Positions 8,992 to 17,818 of a stretch of DNA of 64,000 nucleotides are shown here, piece by piece (within the stretch, counting starts at the first letter, position 1; every line of letters starts with the position of its first letter). The stretch is from contig NZ_CAMLSE010000030.1 of assembly GCF_946482605.1 (NCBI RefSeq), forward strand, positions 31,924 to 95,923. The letters run 5' to 3'. The position numbers and the translations under genes are program-made. The stretch is from an uncultured Dyadobacter sp. (lineage in GTDB: Bacteria > Bacteroidota > Bacteroidia > Cytophagales > Spirosomataceae). The notes under the pieces are model-generated. The model was not told the origin of the DNA. It worked only from the letters and a program-made list of their open reading frames with translations, and made no database searches.

Positions 8992-9920
8992 AGCACTTGG
9001 TTGATTGTTTTAATAATTGTCTGCTTATGACCGTAAATAGATTCCTGGTATTTGCTTTTATGCTTGGCAACTTATTGTTATTGGCAGGCATCGCTTACTG
9101 CCAGGATACATTGCAATTGTCGCAGCGGATACTCGCCGATGCACAGGTTGAGATTTATAAACGTGTCGGTCCAACTGAACTTAGGATTAGTATCGTTTAC
9201 CCGCCCGACAGGATTCCAGGACAAACCTATCCGGCCCTTGTTCTTTTTTATGGCGGCGGCTGGATACGCGGTCGCGTTACGCAATTTGATAAAGCGGCCA
9301 GGTATTTCGCGAAAAGAGGTATGATCGCCCTGGCCGTAGACTACCGGGTTTCCAGCAGACAGCACACCACGCCACTGGAGGCTGCTCAGGATGGCCGTTC
9401 GGCGATGCGTTGGGTTCGCAAAAATGCCGGCAGGTTGGGTATTGAGCCCGGCCGGATCGTGGCGGGCGGGGGTTCTGCAGGAGGGCATCTGGCTTTGGCT
9501 ACTGCTTTTCTGGATCATATCAATGAACCAGGGGAGGATACTTCAGTCAGCGCCAAACCGTCTGCATTGGTCCTGTTTAATCCGGTCACCAAGACAACTT
9601 CGGGCGGCTATGGTTATGATCGGTTGGCAGACCGGGCAAAATCCCTTTCACCGGTGGAATACATACATCCCGGCGCGCCTGCTGCAATCATCTTTCACGG
9701 AGAAGCGGATACGACCGTGCCCATTAAAAATGCCAATGAATTTTGCCAGCTGATGACAAAAGCCGGGAACATCTGTGAACTGCACCGTTTCCCCGGCAAG
9801 AAACACGGGTTTGCCAATGATGTACCAGGTAATGAAGCAGTATATAATGAAGTGATTGATCTGACAGACCGGTTTCTGACCCGGCTGGGTTACCTCAGTC
9901 CGACCACTCGGAAATATTAG
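8988..9920 (+). CDS. Alpha/beta hydrolase, exported esterase
   Basis: A 310-residue esterase of the hormone-sensitive-lipase/BD-FAE style. The oxyanion region is LVLFYGGGWIRGRVTQFDKA, the nucleophile elbow is AGGGSAGGHLALA (G-x-S-x-G), the acid is in IFHGEADTTVPI and the histidine in GKKHGFAND. The ATG at 8988 overlaps the previous stop; an in-frame ATG at 9027 begins a cleaner signal peptide (MTVNRFLVFAFMLGNLLL). Such enzymes often remove acyl or acetyl groups from oligosaccharides, which fits the locus. Substrate inferred only from context. Confidence 0.87.
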   Translation: MKHLVDCFNNCLLMTVNRFLVFAFMLGNLLLLAGIAYCQDTLQLSQRILADAQVEIYKRVGPTELRISIVYPPDRIPGQTYPALVLFYGGGWIRGRVTQFDKAARYFAKRGMIALAVDYRVSSRQHTTPLEAAQDGRSAMRWVRKNAGRLGIEPGRIVAGGGSAGGHLALATAFLDHINEPGEDTSVSAKPSALVLFNPVTKTTSGGYGYDRLADRAKSLSPVEYIHPGAPAAIIFHGEADTTVPIKNANEFCQLMTKAGNICELHRFPGKKHGFANDVPGNEAVYNEVIDLTDRFLTRLGYLSPTTRKY

Positions 9921-9933
9921 TTAAAACTTTCAA

Positions 9934-12048
9934 ATGCAAAAAATACTACTTGCAGTAGCTTGTTTCACGGTTGCTACGGCTCTGACATTCCGGCTGGAGG
10001 CGCCCGATGCAGACTGGCCCGAATACAACGGCGATGGGGCGCGCAGCCACTATTCTCCGATTAATCAGATTAATAAAACCAACGTTGGACGGCTTGAAGT
10101 TGCCTGGACTTATTCATCGGGTGGAGCGGATACGGTGAGAAACCGTACGCAGATGCAATGCAATCCCATTGTTGTCGACGGGATCATGTATGGTGTATCA
10201 GCAGGCACACAGGCCTTTGCCGTACACGCTGCCAGCGGAAAGCCGGTATGGCAAACCGACCTGGCCGACAACGGAGGTACCACAAGCAGGGGTGTCAGCT
10301 ACTGGGCTGATGGAGAAGATAGGCGAATTTTCTTTGGTGCGGGCAAGTGGCTTCACGCGCTGGATGCCAGAACAGGAAAGGCGGTAGATGGTTTTGGTGA
10401 GCATGGTAAGATCGACCTGAAAGTAGGAATAGAACGGCCAGGGTCGGATAATTACGTGGTATCGAATACACCGCACACGATCTATAAGAACCTGATCATC
10501 ACTGGCGTCAGACTAAACGAGAACGAAACGGCTCTGCTGGGGGATATCCGCGCCTACGATACCCGAAGCGGAGCACTGGTGTGGACGTTTCATACCATTC
10601 CGGCAAAAGGAGAGCCCGGCTATGAAACCTGGTCGCCCGAGCAGCCACGGCAGCGAATCGGTGGCGCCAACCCCTGGATGGGCATGGCCATCGATCGTAA
10701 ACGGGGAATTCTCTATGCGCCGACCGGATCAGCGGCTCATGATTTTTACGGAGGTAACCGGAAAGGAAATAATTTGTATGCCAACTGTTTACTGGCGCTG
10801 GATGCAAATACAGGAAAACGACTGTGGCATTATCAGCTCGTACATCACGACATCTGGGACCGCGACCCACCAGCACCACCGAACCTGCTGACGATAACAA
10901 GAAAAGGAGCCGACGGCCGGCCCAGGAAAGTGGATGTGGTGGCTCTGGTCACCAAGCAGGGTTTTACTTTTGTATTCGACCGGGTTACCGGAAATTCCAT
11001 TTTTCCGATTAAGGAAGTCGCTTTTCCACAGGAAGCAGTGCCCGGTGAAAAAGCTAGTCCTACGCAGCCCATTCCGCAATGGCCAGCGCCATTTGCGCGG
11101 CAGGCATTTACTGAGAAAGAACTTAACCCGTTTGCAGCTGACCGGGATTCACTTTTAGGCCTACTAAAAAAGGCAAACACCGGGTCTGCATACATTCCGC
11201 TGACCGACAAAATGACGGTTTTTTTTCCGGGTACTGACGGGGGGGCGCAATGGGGTGGTGCAGCAACCGATCCGGATGGCGTAATGTATGTTCCATCCAA
11301 AGAAGTGCCCGTTTATACTTCGCTTATTGCGCGAAGGAAGCCATCCGGCCAGAAACAGGTTGCCGGAAGCAGCCAGTACATGCTCTACTGCTCGGCCTGC
11401 CATGGTGTCGATCAGAAAGGCAATCATGACGGGTCGTATCCATCGCTTTTACAAATAGGCAATCGTCTTTCAAGAGAAACGGTGACGCAGGTGATGCTGA
11501 AAGGCCGGGGCATGATGCCTTCATTCTCGCATATTTCCGAGGCTGAACGTAATGCCATTATGGATTTTCTGTTTGATAAAGCAACACAGAAGCCTGTTAT
11601 CACCTCACAGAAAGATGTAATTCCCTATCAGCATACGGGCTACAACCGCTGGTACGACCGGAATGGCTACCCGGTAAGCAGCGCGCCCTGGGGAACACTT
11701 ACGGCGATTGACCTCAATACTGGTGACCGGCGTTGGCAGGTGCCGCTGGGCGAATATCCTGAACTCACTAAAAAAGGGATCCCCATTACGGGTACAGATA
11801 ATTATGGCGGACCGCTTGTAACAGCGGGGGGGCTTGTATTCATTGCCGCGAGCCGGGACGAAATGATCCGGGCTTTCGACAAGCGCACGGGTAAGGTTGT
11901 CTGGTCGGCTAAGTTACCCGCTGCTGGTTACGCATCTCCTAGTACCTACCAGGTTAACGGCAAGCAGTACATCGTCATCGCCTGTGGCGGAGGCAAGCTT
12001 AATACGAAGTCCGGGGATCGGTATGTGGCGTTCGCGTTGGTGGATTGA
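9934..12048 (+). CDS. PQQ-dependent dehydrogenase with inserted cytochrome c domain (copy 1)
   Basis: A 704-residue quinoprotein. After a short signal peptide (MQKILLAVACFTVATALTF) come propeller blades starting DWPEYNGDGARSHYSPI, with repeated tryptophan-docking motifs such as KRLWHYQLVHHDIWDRD and GALVWTFHTIPAKGEPGYE. A c-type heme site, YCSACHG, lies near residue 485, with GMMPSF as the likely methionine ligand, inserted between blades. The last blade ends SPSTYQVNGKQYIVIACGGG. The family oxidises sugars or alcohols in the periplasm and passes electrons to heme. It is followed 90 bases later by a close paralogue. The substrate is unknown; a sugar or uronate-related alcohol is inferred from the neighbours. 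Confidence 0.93.
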   Translation: MQKILLAVACFTVATALTFRLEAPDADWPEYNGDGARSHYSPINQINKTNVGRLEVAWTYSSGGADTVRNRTQMQCNPIVVDGIMYGVSAGTQAFAVHAASGKPVWQTDLADNGGTTSRGVSYWADGEDRRIFFGAGKWLHALDARTGKAVDGFGEHGKIDLKVGIERPGSDNYVVSNTPHTIYKNLIITGVRLNENETALLGDIRAYDTRSGALVWTFHTIPAKGEPGYETWSPEQPRQRIGGANPWMGMAIDRKRGILYAPTGSAAHDFYGGNRKGNNLYANCLLALDANTGKRLWHYQLVHHDIWDRDPPAPPNLLTITRKGADGRPRKVDVVALVTKQGFTFVFDRVTGNSIFPIKEVAFPQEAVPGEKASPTQPIPQWPAPFARQAFTEKELNPFAADRDSLLGLLKKANTGSAYIPLTDKMTVFFPGTDGGAQWGGAATDPDGVMYVPSKEVPVYTSLIARRKPSGQKQVAGSSQYMLYCSACHGVDQKGNHDGSYPSLLQIGNRLSRETVTQVMLKGRGMMPSFSHISEAERNAIMDFLFDKATQKPVITSQKDVIPYQHTGYNRWYDRNGYPVSSAPWGTLTAIDLNTGDRRWQVPLGEYPELTKKGIPITGTDNYGGPLVTAGGLVFIAASRDEMIRAFDKRTGKVVWSAKLPAAGYASPSTYQVNGKQYIVIACGGGKLNTKSGDRYVAFALVD

Positions 12049-12138
12049 ATCGTGGTTTGTAAAAATGTTAGGTGGGTCGTAGCGACTGCGTGCGGGCTGA
12101 TACCACTTAATAATGTCTTAAAATATTTCCGGTTCTAT

Positions 12139-14259
12139 ATGTTTCGAAAAATATCTTCATTGATTGTACTCGCCCTTTGTTCGGCTTTTTACTTCCGTTT
12201 TGCAATGGACTCCGATATCGACTGGCCCGAATATCTGGGTGGTCCTGATCGCAATCACTACTCTCCCCTGGTTCAGATCGACACATCAAACGTACAAAGA
12301 CTCAGCGTTGCTTGGTCTTACTCCGCGCCCGATACCGGGCAAATGCAAATGAATGCCATTGTGGTGAAAGGGGTGCTTTATGGAGTTTCATCTGCACTTC
12401 AGGTATTTGCGCTGGATGCGGTTACCGGGCGGGAACTATGGCGTTTCGGCGATCCCTTTAAGTCAACGACGAGTACATGCAGGGGCGTTGCTTACTGGAC
12501 AGACGGTAAAGACGATACCCGCATTCTCTTTACATCCGGTCAGTGGCTTTATGCACTTGACGCCAAGACCGGTAAGCCGGTGGTCAGCTTTGGAGAAGCA
12601 GGCAGGGGCAGCCTCCGCACCGGTCTGGGCATGCAGGCAAAGGACAAGTTTGTGATCTCCAATACACCAGGTACTGTTTTCGACAATATCATCATCATGC
12701 CCATGCGTTTATCCGAAAGCGCCGATGCGGCGCCAGGGCATATTCAGGCCTTTGATGTACGTACGGGAAAGCTCGCATGGGTGTTCCACACCATCCCGCA
12801 ACCCGGTGAATTTGGCTATGATACCTGGCCGAAAGATTCATGGAAGAATACCGATGTAGGTGGCGCAAACAGCTGGGCGGGCATGGCGATTGACCGTAAG
12901 CGTGGCATTGTGTATATTCCAACAGGCTCTGCTGCATTCGATTTTTACGGAGGAAACCGAAAAGGCTCCAACCTGTTTGCTAACTGTTTGCTTGCCCTTG
13001 ATGCCCACACGGGCAAACGTCTTTGGCATTATCAACTGGTTCATCATGATATCTGGGACCGCGATCTGCCGTCTCCACCCAATCTGGTTACATTGAAGAA
13101 AAAAGGTGCTGGCGGAAAGTCTGAACGTATTGATGCCGTGGCGATCACCACCAAATCGGGGCATGTAATGGTATTCGACCGCGTTACTGGCAAGTCACTG
13201 TTCCCGATCAAAGAAGTTCCTGTGGAGCAAAGCAAGCTGCCAGGAGAGTTGACCTGGCCTACTCAGCCCATGCCGATGGGAACCGCCACCTTTGTCAGGC
13301 AAGCCATGACCGAGGCTGATATCAATCCTTACAGTAAAGATCGTGATTCGCTGACGACGATTTTCAAAAAAATAAAAAAAGGATTTTATGCGCCGCCAGA
13401 CAAAAGCGGTACGCTGATTTTCCCAGGTATCGACGGTGGGGCCGAATGGGGAGGTTCGGCTGTGGATCCGGAAGGGATCATTTATGTCAACGCCAATGAA
13501 ATGCCATGGATATTAACGATGATCGATGCACCCAAACAAAGTGAATTGGATCATTTGAGTGCCGGTGAGCAAGTGTATACACTAAACTGTTCGGGTTGTC
13601 ACGGTGCCAATCGGAAAGGGAATGTGCAAAGTGGCTATCCGTCGCTGGTTGATATCGGGCAAAAGCACGACCGGGAGTATGTACGCCAGATCGTCGGGAA
13701 TGGCAAAGGCATGATGCCGGGATTTGCCACATTGAAGGCAGGTGAAAGAGAGGCGCTTGTCGCATTTTTGTTTGGGGATGAGAAACACGAAGTGATGGCT
13801 GTGGCCGAGGATGGGAAAAAGATCAAAGCGCACCTACCATATAAGATCACAGGTTACCACAAATTCCTGGATAGTAAGGGATACCCGGCTGTTTCTCCGC
13901 CATGGGGCACGCTTACGGCCATCAATTTGAATACAGGTAAGCTGGTATGGCAAAATGTACTGGGGGAATATCCTGAACTGAACGCTAAAGGAATTCCTCC
14001 GACAGGAAGTGAAAACTATGGCGGGCCTGTGGTTACGGCGGGAGGAGTGTTGTTTATCGCCGCAACTCGCGACGGCATGTTCAGGGCTTACAACAAACGT
14101 ACCGGTAAGTTGTTGTGGGAATACCAGCTACCCGCAGCCGGATTTGCCACGCCTAGTACGTATCAGATAAGAGGTAAGCAGTACGTAGTAATTGCCTGTG
14201 GCGGTGGCAAATTGGGGACCAAAAAGGGGAATCAGCTGGTGGCTTTTGCGCTGCGCTGA
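12139..14259 (+). CDS. PQQ-dependent dehydrogenase with inserted cytochrome c domain (copy 2)
   Basis: A 706-residue paralogue of the preceding gene with the same domain order: signal peptide MFRKISSLIVLALCSAFYF, blades from DWPEYLGGPDRNHYSPLVQI, heme motif LNCSGCHGANRKG near residue 482, and the final blade ending STYQIRGKQYVVIACGGG. The frame is open upstream to 12052, but the signal peptide begins at the ATG at 12139. Conserved blocks such as FDFYGGNRKGSNLFANCLLA and LWHYQLVHHDIWDRD match copy 1 almost word for word, while the 30-residue stretch before the heme domain differs. This suggests duplication followed by specialisation. Confidence 0.93.
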   Translation: MFRKISSLIVLALCSAFYFRFAMDSDIDWPEYLGGPDRNHYSPLVQIDTSNVQRLSVAWSYSAPDTGQMQMNAIVVKGVLYGVSSALQVFALDAVTGRELWRFGDPFKSTTSTCRGVAYWTDGKDDTRILFTSGQWLYALDAKTGKPVVSFGEAGRGSLRTGLGMQAKDKFVISNTPGTVFDNIIIMPMRLSESADAAPGHIQAFDVRTGKLAWVFHTIPQPGEFGYDTWPKDSWKNTDVGGANSWAGMAIDRKRGIVYIPTGSAAFDFYGGNRKGSNLFANCLLALDAHTGKRLWHYQLVHHDIWDRDLPSPPNLVTLKKKGAGGKSERIDAVAITTKSGHVMVFDRVTGKSLFPIKEVPVEQSKLPGELTWPTQPMPMGTATFVRQAMTEADINPYSKDRDSLTTIFKKIKKGFYAPPDKSGTLIFPGIDGGAEWGGSAVDPEGIIYVNANEMPWILTMIDAPKQSELDHLSAGEQVYTLNCSGCHGANRKGNVQSGYPSLVDIGQKHDREYVRQIVGNGKGMMPGFATLKAGEREALVAFLFGDEKHEVMAVAEDGKKIKAHLPYKITGYHKFLDSKGYPAVSPPWGTLTAINLNTGKLVWQNVLGEYPELNAKGIPPTGSENYGGPVVTAGGVLFIAATRDGMFRAYNKRTGKLLWEYQLPAAGFATPSTYQIRGKQYVVIACGGGKLGTKKGNQLVAFALR

Positions 14260-14326
14260 CCGGCCACCCGCATCATAGTTAACTTATTGATTTTCAATCA
14301 TGATTTTGATAAGCATCCATATAACC

Positions 14327-15874
14327 ATGATACGAGTGTGTCTATCTGTACTCGGATTTATCTTTCTGACAAACGTCTATGCGCAGCAACCCGCTGTTCG
14401 GCAGTCCGAGGTCCGTCAACCCAACGGGTCGCTTACCTTGACAAAGATATCTGGTGTGCGCCCGCGAAACATTATTTTCATTCTGGCCGACGATCATCGT
14501 TACGACGCGATGGGATTTTTGAAAACCCAGACTTTTATACAGACACCCAATTTGGATCGCATGGCAGCAAATGGCGCTTATCTGCCCAATGCCTTCGTAA
14601 CTACGGCGCTTTGTTCGCCCTCCAGGGCATCCGTCTTGACAGGGCTCTACGCGCATAAACATCAGGTGGTAGACAACAATAATCCGGTGTCGAGGGATCT
14701 GGTGTTTTATTCTCAATACCTTCAGAGAGCGGGGTATCAGACAGCCATGGTCGGAAAATGGCATATGGGCGGAGATTTCGACGATCCACAGCGCGGGTTT
14801 GATTATTGGGTGTCGTTTAAAGGACAAGGGTCATATTTTCCCGAGAAAAACGGACTCAATGTGAACGGGAAAAAAGTGGCACAAAAAGGTTACATCACTG
14901 ACGAGCTGACGGATTACGCGCTGGACTTTATTAGAGGCAGGAAAAGGGGCAAACCATTTATGCTGTATCTCTCGCACAAGGGTGTACATGCTGGTTTCGA
15001 ACCGGCAGACCGGGACAAGGGGCGTTTCAAAGAACATATATTCAAGCCGCCGCAGAGCATGGATGCTGCCAGCCAGAAGGACGCGCCCATGTGGCTGCAG
15101 AACCAGCGCAACTCCTGGCACGGAGTTGAGTTTCCGTATCACAGCCAGCTTAATATTGGTGAATATTACAAACAATACGCTGAAACACTTTATGGTGTCG
15201 ATCATTCGGTGGGACGTGTGCTGGACTATCTTGAAAAAGAAGGTATGCTTGAGTCCACTTTGGTGATTTACATGGGAGACAACGGTTTTATGTTTGGCGA
15301 GCACGGACTAATTGACAAACGCACCGCCTATGAGACTTCCATGCGGGTGCCCATGCTGGCGCATTGTCCGGACCTGATCAAACCGGGAACGGTGGTTAAC
15401 CAGGTGGTGGCCAATATCGATGTTGCGCCAACTTTGCTGGAAGTTGCCGGGCTTAAGGCACCGGGTTACATGGACGGGAAAAATGTGCTGCCTTTTTTGA
15501 AAGGACAGTCTCAGCCCTGGCGCAAAGGCTTGCTATACGAATATTATTGGGAACGTAACTATCCACAAACACCCACCATGCACGCCATTCGTGGGGAACG
15601 GTATAAATACATACACTACCATGGCATCTGGGACACCGACGAACTTTATGATCTTCGAAATGATCCGGCAGAGATGAATAACCTTGCCAACAGCCCGGAT
15701 CATCAACCCATCGTAAAGCAGCTTAACAGAGAACTGTTTGATGCGCTCGTACAAATCCAAGGCATGTCGATTCCTCTGTACAGGGATCAGGGCATGCGTA
15801 ACGACCTCAGAAATCGGAAAGGATCCAAGGCGTCTGAGTTTCCGGTTTATTTGGAGCAGGATGATAAGAAATAA
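14327..15874 (+). CDS. Exported sulfatase (formylglycine type)
   Basis: A 515-residue arylsulfatase-family hydrolase. The signal peptide is MIRVCLSVLGFIFLTNVYAQ. NIIFILADDHRYDAMGF supplies the metal-binding aspartates. ALCSPSRASVLTG near residue 95 is the C-x-P-S-R motif whose cysteine is converted to formylglycine. MVGKWHMGG and VIYMGDNGFMFGEHG give further active-site residues. An in-frame start at 14300 exists, but the signal peptide fits 14327. It probably removes sulfate esters from sugars or glycans. Its presence next to the lyase genes suggests that the substrate may be sulfated, though some family members act as phosphodiesterases. Confidence 0.92.
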   Translation: MIRVCLSVLGFIFLTNVYAQQPAVRQSEVRQPNGSLTLTKISGVRPRNIIFILADDHRYDAMGFLKTQTFIQTPNLDRMAANGAYLPNAFVTTALCSPSRASVLTGLYAHKHQVVDNNNPVSRDLVFYSQYLQRAGYQTAMVGKWHMGGDFDDPQRGFDYWVSFKGQGSYFPEKNGLNVNGKKVAQKGYITDELTDYALDFIRGRKRGKPFMLYLSHKGVHAGFEPADRDKGRFKEHIFKPPQSMDAASQKDAPMWLQNQRNSWHGVEFPYHSQLNIGEYYKQYAETLYGVDHSVGRVLDYLEKEGMLESTLVIYMGDNGFMFGEHGLIDKRTAYETSMRVPMLAHCPDLIKPGTVVNQVVANIDVAPTLLEVAGLKAPGYMDGKNVLPFLKGQSQPWRKGLLYEYYWERNYPQTPTMHAIRGERYKYIHYHGIWDTDELYDLRNDPAEMNNLANSPDHQPIVKQLNRELFDALVQIQGMSIPLYRDQGMRNDLRNRKGSKASEFPVYLEQDDKK

Positions 15875-16029
15875 CTAAGCTCATCTCATTGACAAGGAAA
15901 GTCAATATTGAGGACGCCTTCCTTCTCGGGCTTAATAATTAATTTCATCTTCACAACTAATTAATTGCCATCTGCTGATGCAATCAAGTTATTTGTTTAG
16001 AAAAATATTTCCTAAAAATTGTTATATGT

Positions 16030-16061
16030 AGGTGGGGTATAATAATACAACTTTGTCTTGG
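16030..16061 (+). promoter_or_regulatory. Conserved promoter-like element, copy 2
   Basis: AGGTGGGGTATAATAATACA (16030-16049) followed by ACTTTGTCTTGG. It matches copy 1 at 7671-7702 at 29 of 32 positions and ends 29 bases before the ATG of the sigma factor gene. It may be an autoregulated promoter for the sigma factor operon. AT-rich sequence (AGAAAAATATTTCC) lies just upstream, and a similar AGAAATATTTC precedes copy 1. Confidence 0.55.
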
Positions 16062-16090
16062 TGTTATTCAATAATATCCTGAATCATCAT

Positions 16091-16762
16091 ATGACTCAAC
16101 CTTTCCCTAAGAAGTCGACAGAAACCGTTCCCGTCATACGGCTTTCAAATGAGCAGGATCCTTCCATGATCAGTCAGGAGGAGTTCTTCGTAAAACTTTT
16201 CGAGCAAGACCCCCGAAAAGGCTGTGAGCATTTGTTCCGGTGCTACCATGCAAACCTTTGCAATCATGCTGTCCGGTTTGTATATGCCAAAGACATTGCA
16301 GAAGAGATTGTAGCAGAAGTATTTGCGAATTTCTGGCAAAAAAAAGTTTTTGAGAATATCCAGGTTTCCTATCAGGCCTATCTGTATCAGGCGGTCCGGT
16401 ACCGGGCTTACAATTATCTCAGGTTCGAATTAAAGCGCTCGGCTGATCTTGAAGTTGCCGGGCCGCTGACCGAACAAAGCTTACCGCCGGATTTACAGCT
16501 ACATTATAATGAGCTGGCAAGCAAAGTGGAGCAATTGATCCAGCAATTACCACCCCAGTCCCGTAAAGCATTTCAACTCAACCGGATGGAGGGGAAGAGA
16601 TATGCTGAAATCGCCAATGAGCTGGGCATCTCTGTCAGTGCTGTGGAGAGGCTGATCAGCCGGGCATTAGCCAAACTCCGCAGCGGTCTGAAAGGGGAAT
16701 GGTTAGTCACGATCTTGCTCGGTCTAATTTCTTTGCCCGAACCGGCAGGTGGTGTGTGGTAA
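16091..16762 (+). CDS. ECF RNA polymerase sigma factor, FecI-like
   Basis: A 223-residue sigma-70-family factor of the extracytoplasmic type. Region 2 reads GCEHLFRCYHANLCNHAVRF then AKDIAEEIVAEVFANFWQKK. Region 4 reads LIQQLPPQSRKAFQLNRMEG followed by YAEIANELGISVSAVERLIS, a clear HTH. The ATG at 16091 is preferred over the upstream frame opening at 16058. A FecR-like anti-sigma, a SusC with an STN domain and a SusD follow in order, the standard Bacteroidota trans-envelope signalling module. It should recruit polymerase to the SusCD operon when the SusC senses its glycan. Confidence 0.93.
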   Translation: MTQPFPKKSTETVPVIRLSNEQDPSMISQEEFFVKLFEQDPRKGCEHLFRCYHANLCNHAVRFVYAKDIAEEIVAEVFANFWQKKVFENIQVSYQAYLYQAVRYRAYNYLRFELKRSADLEVAGPLTEQSLPPDLQLHYNELASKVEQLIQQLPPQSRKAFQLNRMEGKRYAEIANELGISVSAVERLISRALAKLRSGLKGEWLVTILLGLISLPEPAGGVW

Positions 16763-16795
16763 TTTGAGTTTTGATTGTCTACTGGAAAAACCGAC

Positions 16796-17818
16796 ATGAA
16801 TATGGATCCGACTATTCCTAAAAACGTATTGTTTGACTTTTTTGAAGGGAGAGCCACAACTCTTCAAAGGAAGCTGATTGAAGAGTGGCTAGCTGTCCCA
16901 GGGAATACCGTCCTTTTCTTTCAATGGCTTAATGAATGGGAAAGCGCGCATCCTCAGTATCGACCCAATACCGAGATGGCCCTCGATGATTTTAAAGCGC
17001 TGTTATACGAGCAGGTTTCACAAAATTCCTCTGCGATTATTTATAGAGACGCGCAGCCAAACCCTGTGCCGTTAGTATCCGGGAGATGGCTTCTGGCTGC
17101 TTCCATCGTCCTGTTGCTGGGAATGACTGCTGCCTTCTTTCAGCGCACGATCCGCTACCAGCAATTCCAAACCGGGAACGCCAGTACAAAAATGGTCCAT
17201 CTCGAAGATGGCACGCGGGTGACTTTAAATGCGAACTCAAGTCTTTATGTACCACGTTGGGGTTTCGGCAGTTCTCACCGACAGGTCCTTCTGGAAGGAG
17301 AAGCCGAGTTTGTTGTTTCGCATACGGCCGATCATAAGCGGTTCATCGTCAAGACCGATGACGATTTTGAAGTCGAGGTGCTGGGAACTGAGTTTGTTAT
17401 GTTTGCCCGCCAGCGAGGCAAAAAGGTCACTCTCAGTAAGGGAAGCGTGAAGGTGCATTATCAGCAGGGTAAAGGGCTTGCGCTGCATCCGGGTGAGATG
17501 GTTAGCTTCGACAGGAATAGCAGCAAACTACAATTGAAAAAAATAAGCGACCCCCAGGTACAAGGCGTCTGGAAGAATCACCAGTTTTATTTTGACGACA
17601 CCCCGCTGTCGGAAGTTGCAGAAGTGATTCAGGATCATTTTGGAGTAAAAGTCGTCTTAGCCGATAGCAGCTTAGCTCAAAGGCGCTTATCGGGTTATTT
17701 CAAAGCAGCAACACCACAGGAAATCAGCAAGACAATATCCACACTACTCAATTTAGAAATTGAGCAAAGTGAGCAAAAACTAGTCATCCATAATTCTTCT
17801 CTAAAAGTCGATGAATAA
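16796..17818 (+). CDS. FecR-family anti-sigma factor
   Basis: A 340-residue membrane protein. The cytoplasmic N-terminus has the usual FFQWLNEWESAHPQYRP pattern. One transmembrane helix (WLLAASIVLLLGMTAAFF) lies near residues 97-115. The periplasmic FecR domain follows, with VHLEDGTRVTLNANSSLYVP, VLLEGEAEFVVSH and FEVEVLGTEFVMFARQ. The C-terminal FecR_C-like part has FYFDDTPLSEVAEVIQDHFG. ATG at 16796 is preferred to the upstream TTG at 16775. It should hold the adjacent sigma factor until the SusC signals. The end overlaps the SusC start by 8 bases. Confidence 0.93.
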   Translation: MNMDPTIPKNVLFDFFEGRATTLQRKLIEEWLAVPGNTVLFFQWLNEWESAHPQYRPNTEMALDDFKALLYEQVSQNSSAIIYRDAQPNPVPLVSGRWLLAASIVLLLGMTAAFFQRTIRYQQFQTGNASTKMVHLEDGTRVTLNANSSLYVPRWGFGSSHRQVLLEGEAEFVVSHTADHKRFIVKTDDDFEVEVLGTEFVMFARQRGKKVTLSKGSVKVHYQQGKGLALHPGEMVSFDRNSSKLQLKKISDPQVQGVWKNHQFYFDDTPLSEVAEVIQDHFGVKVVLADSSLAQRRLSGYFKAATPQEISKTISTLLNLEIEQSEQKLVIHNSSLKVDE

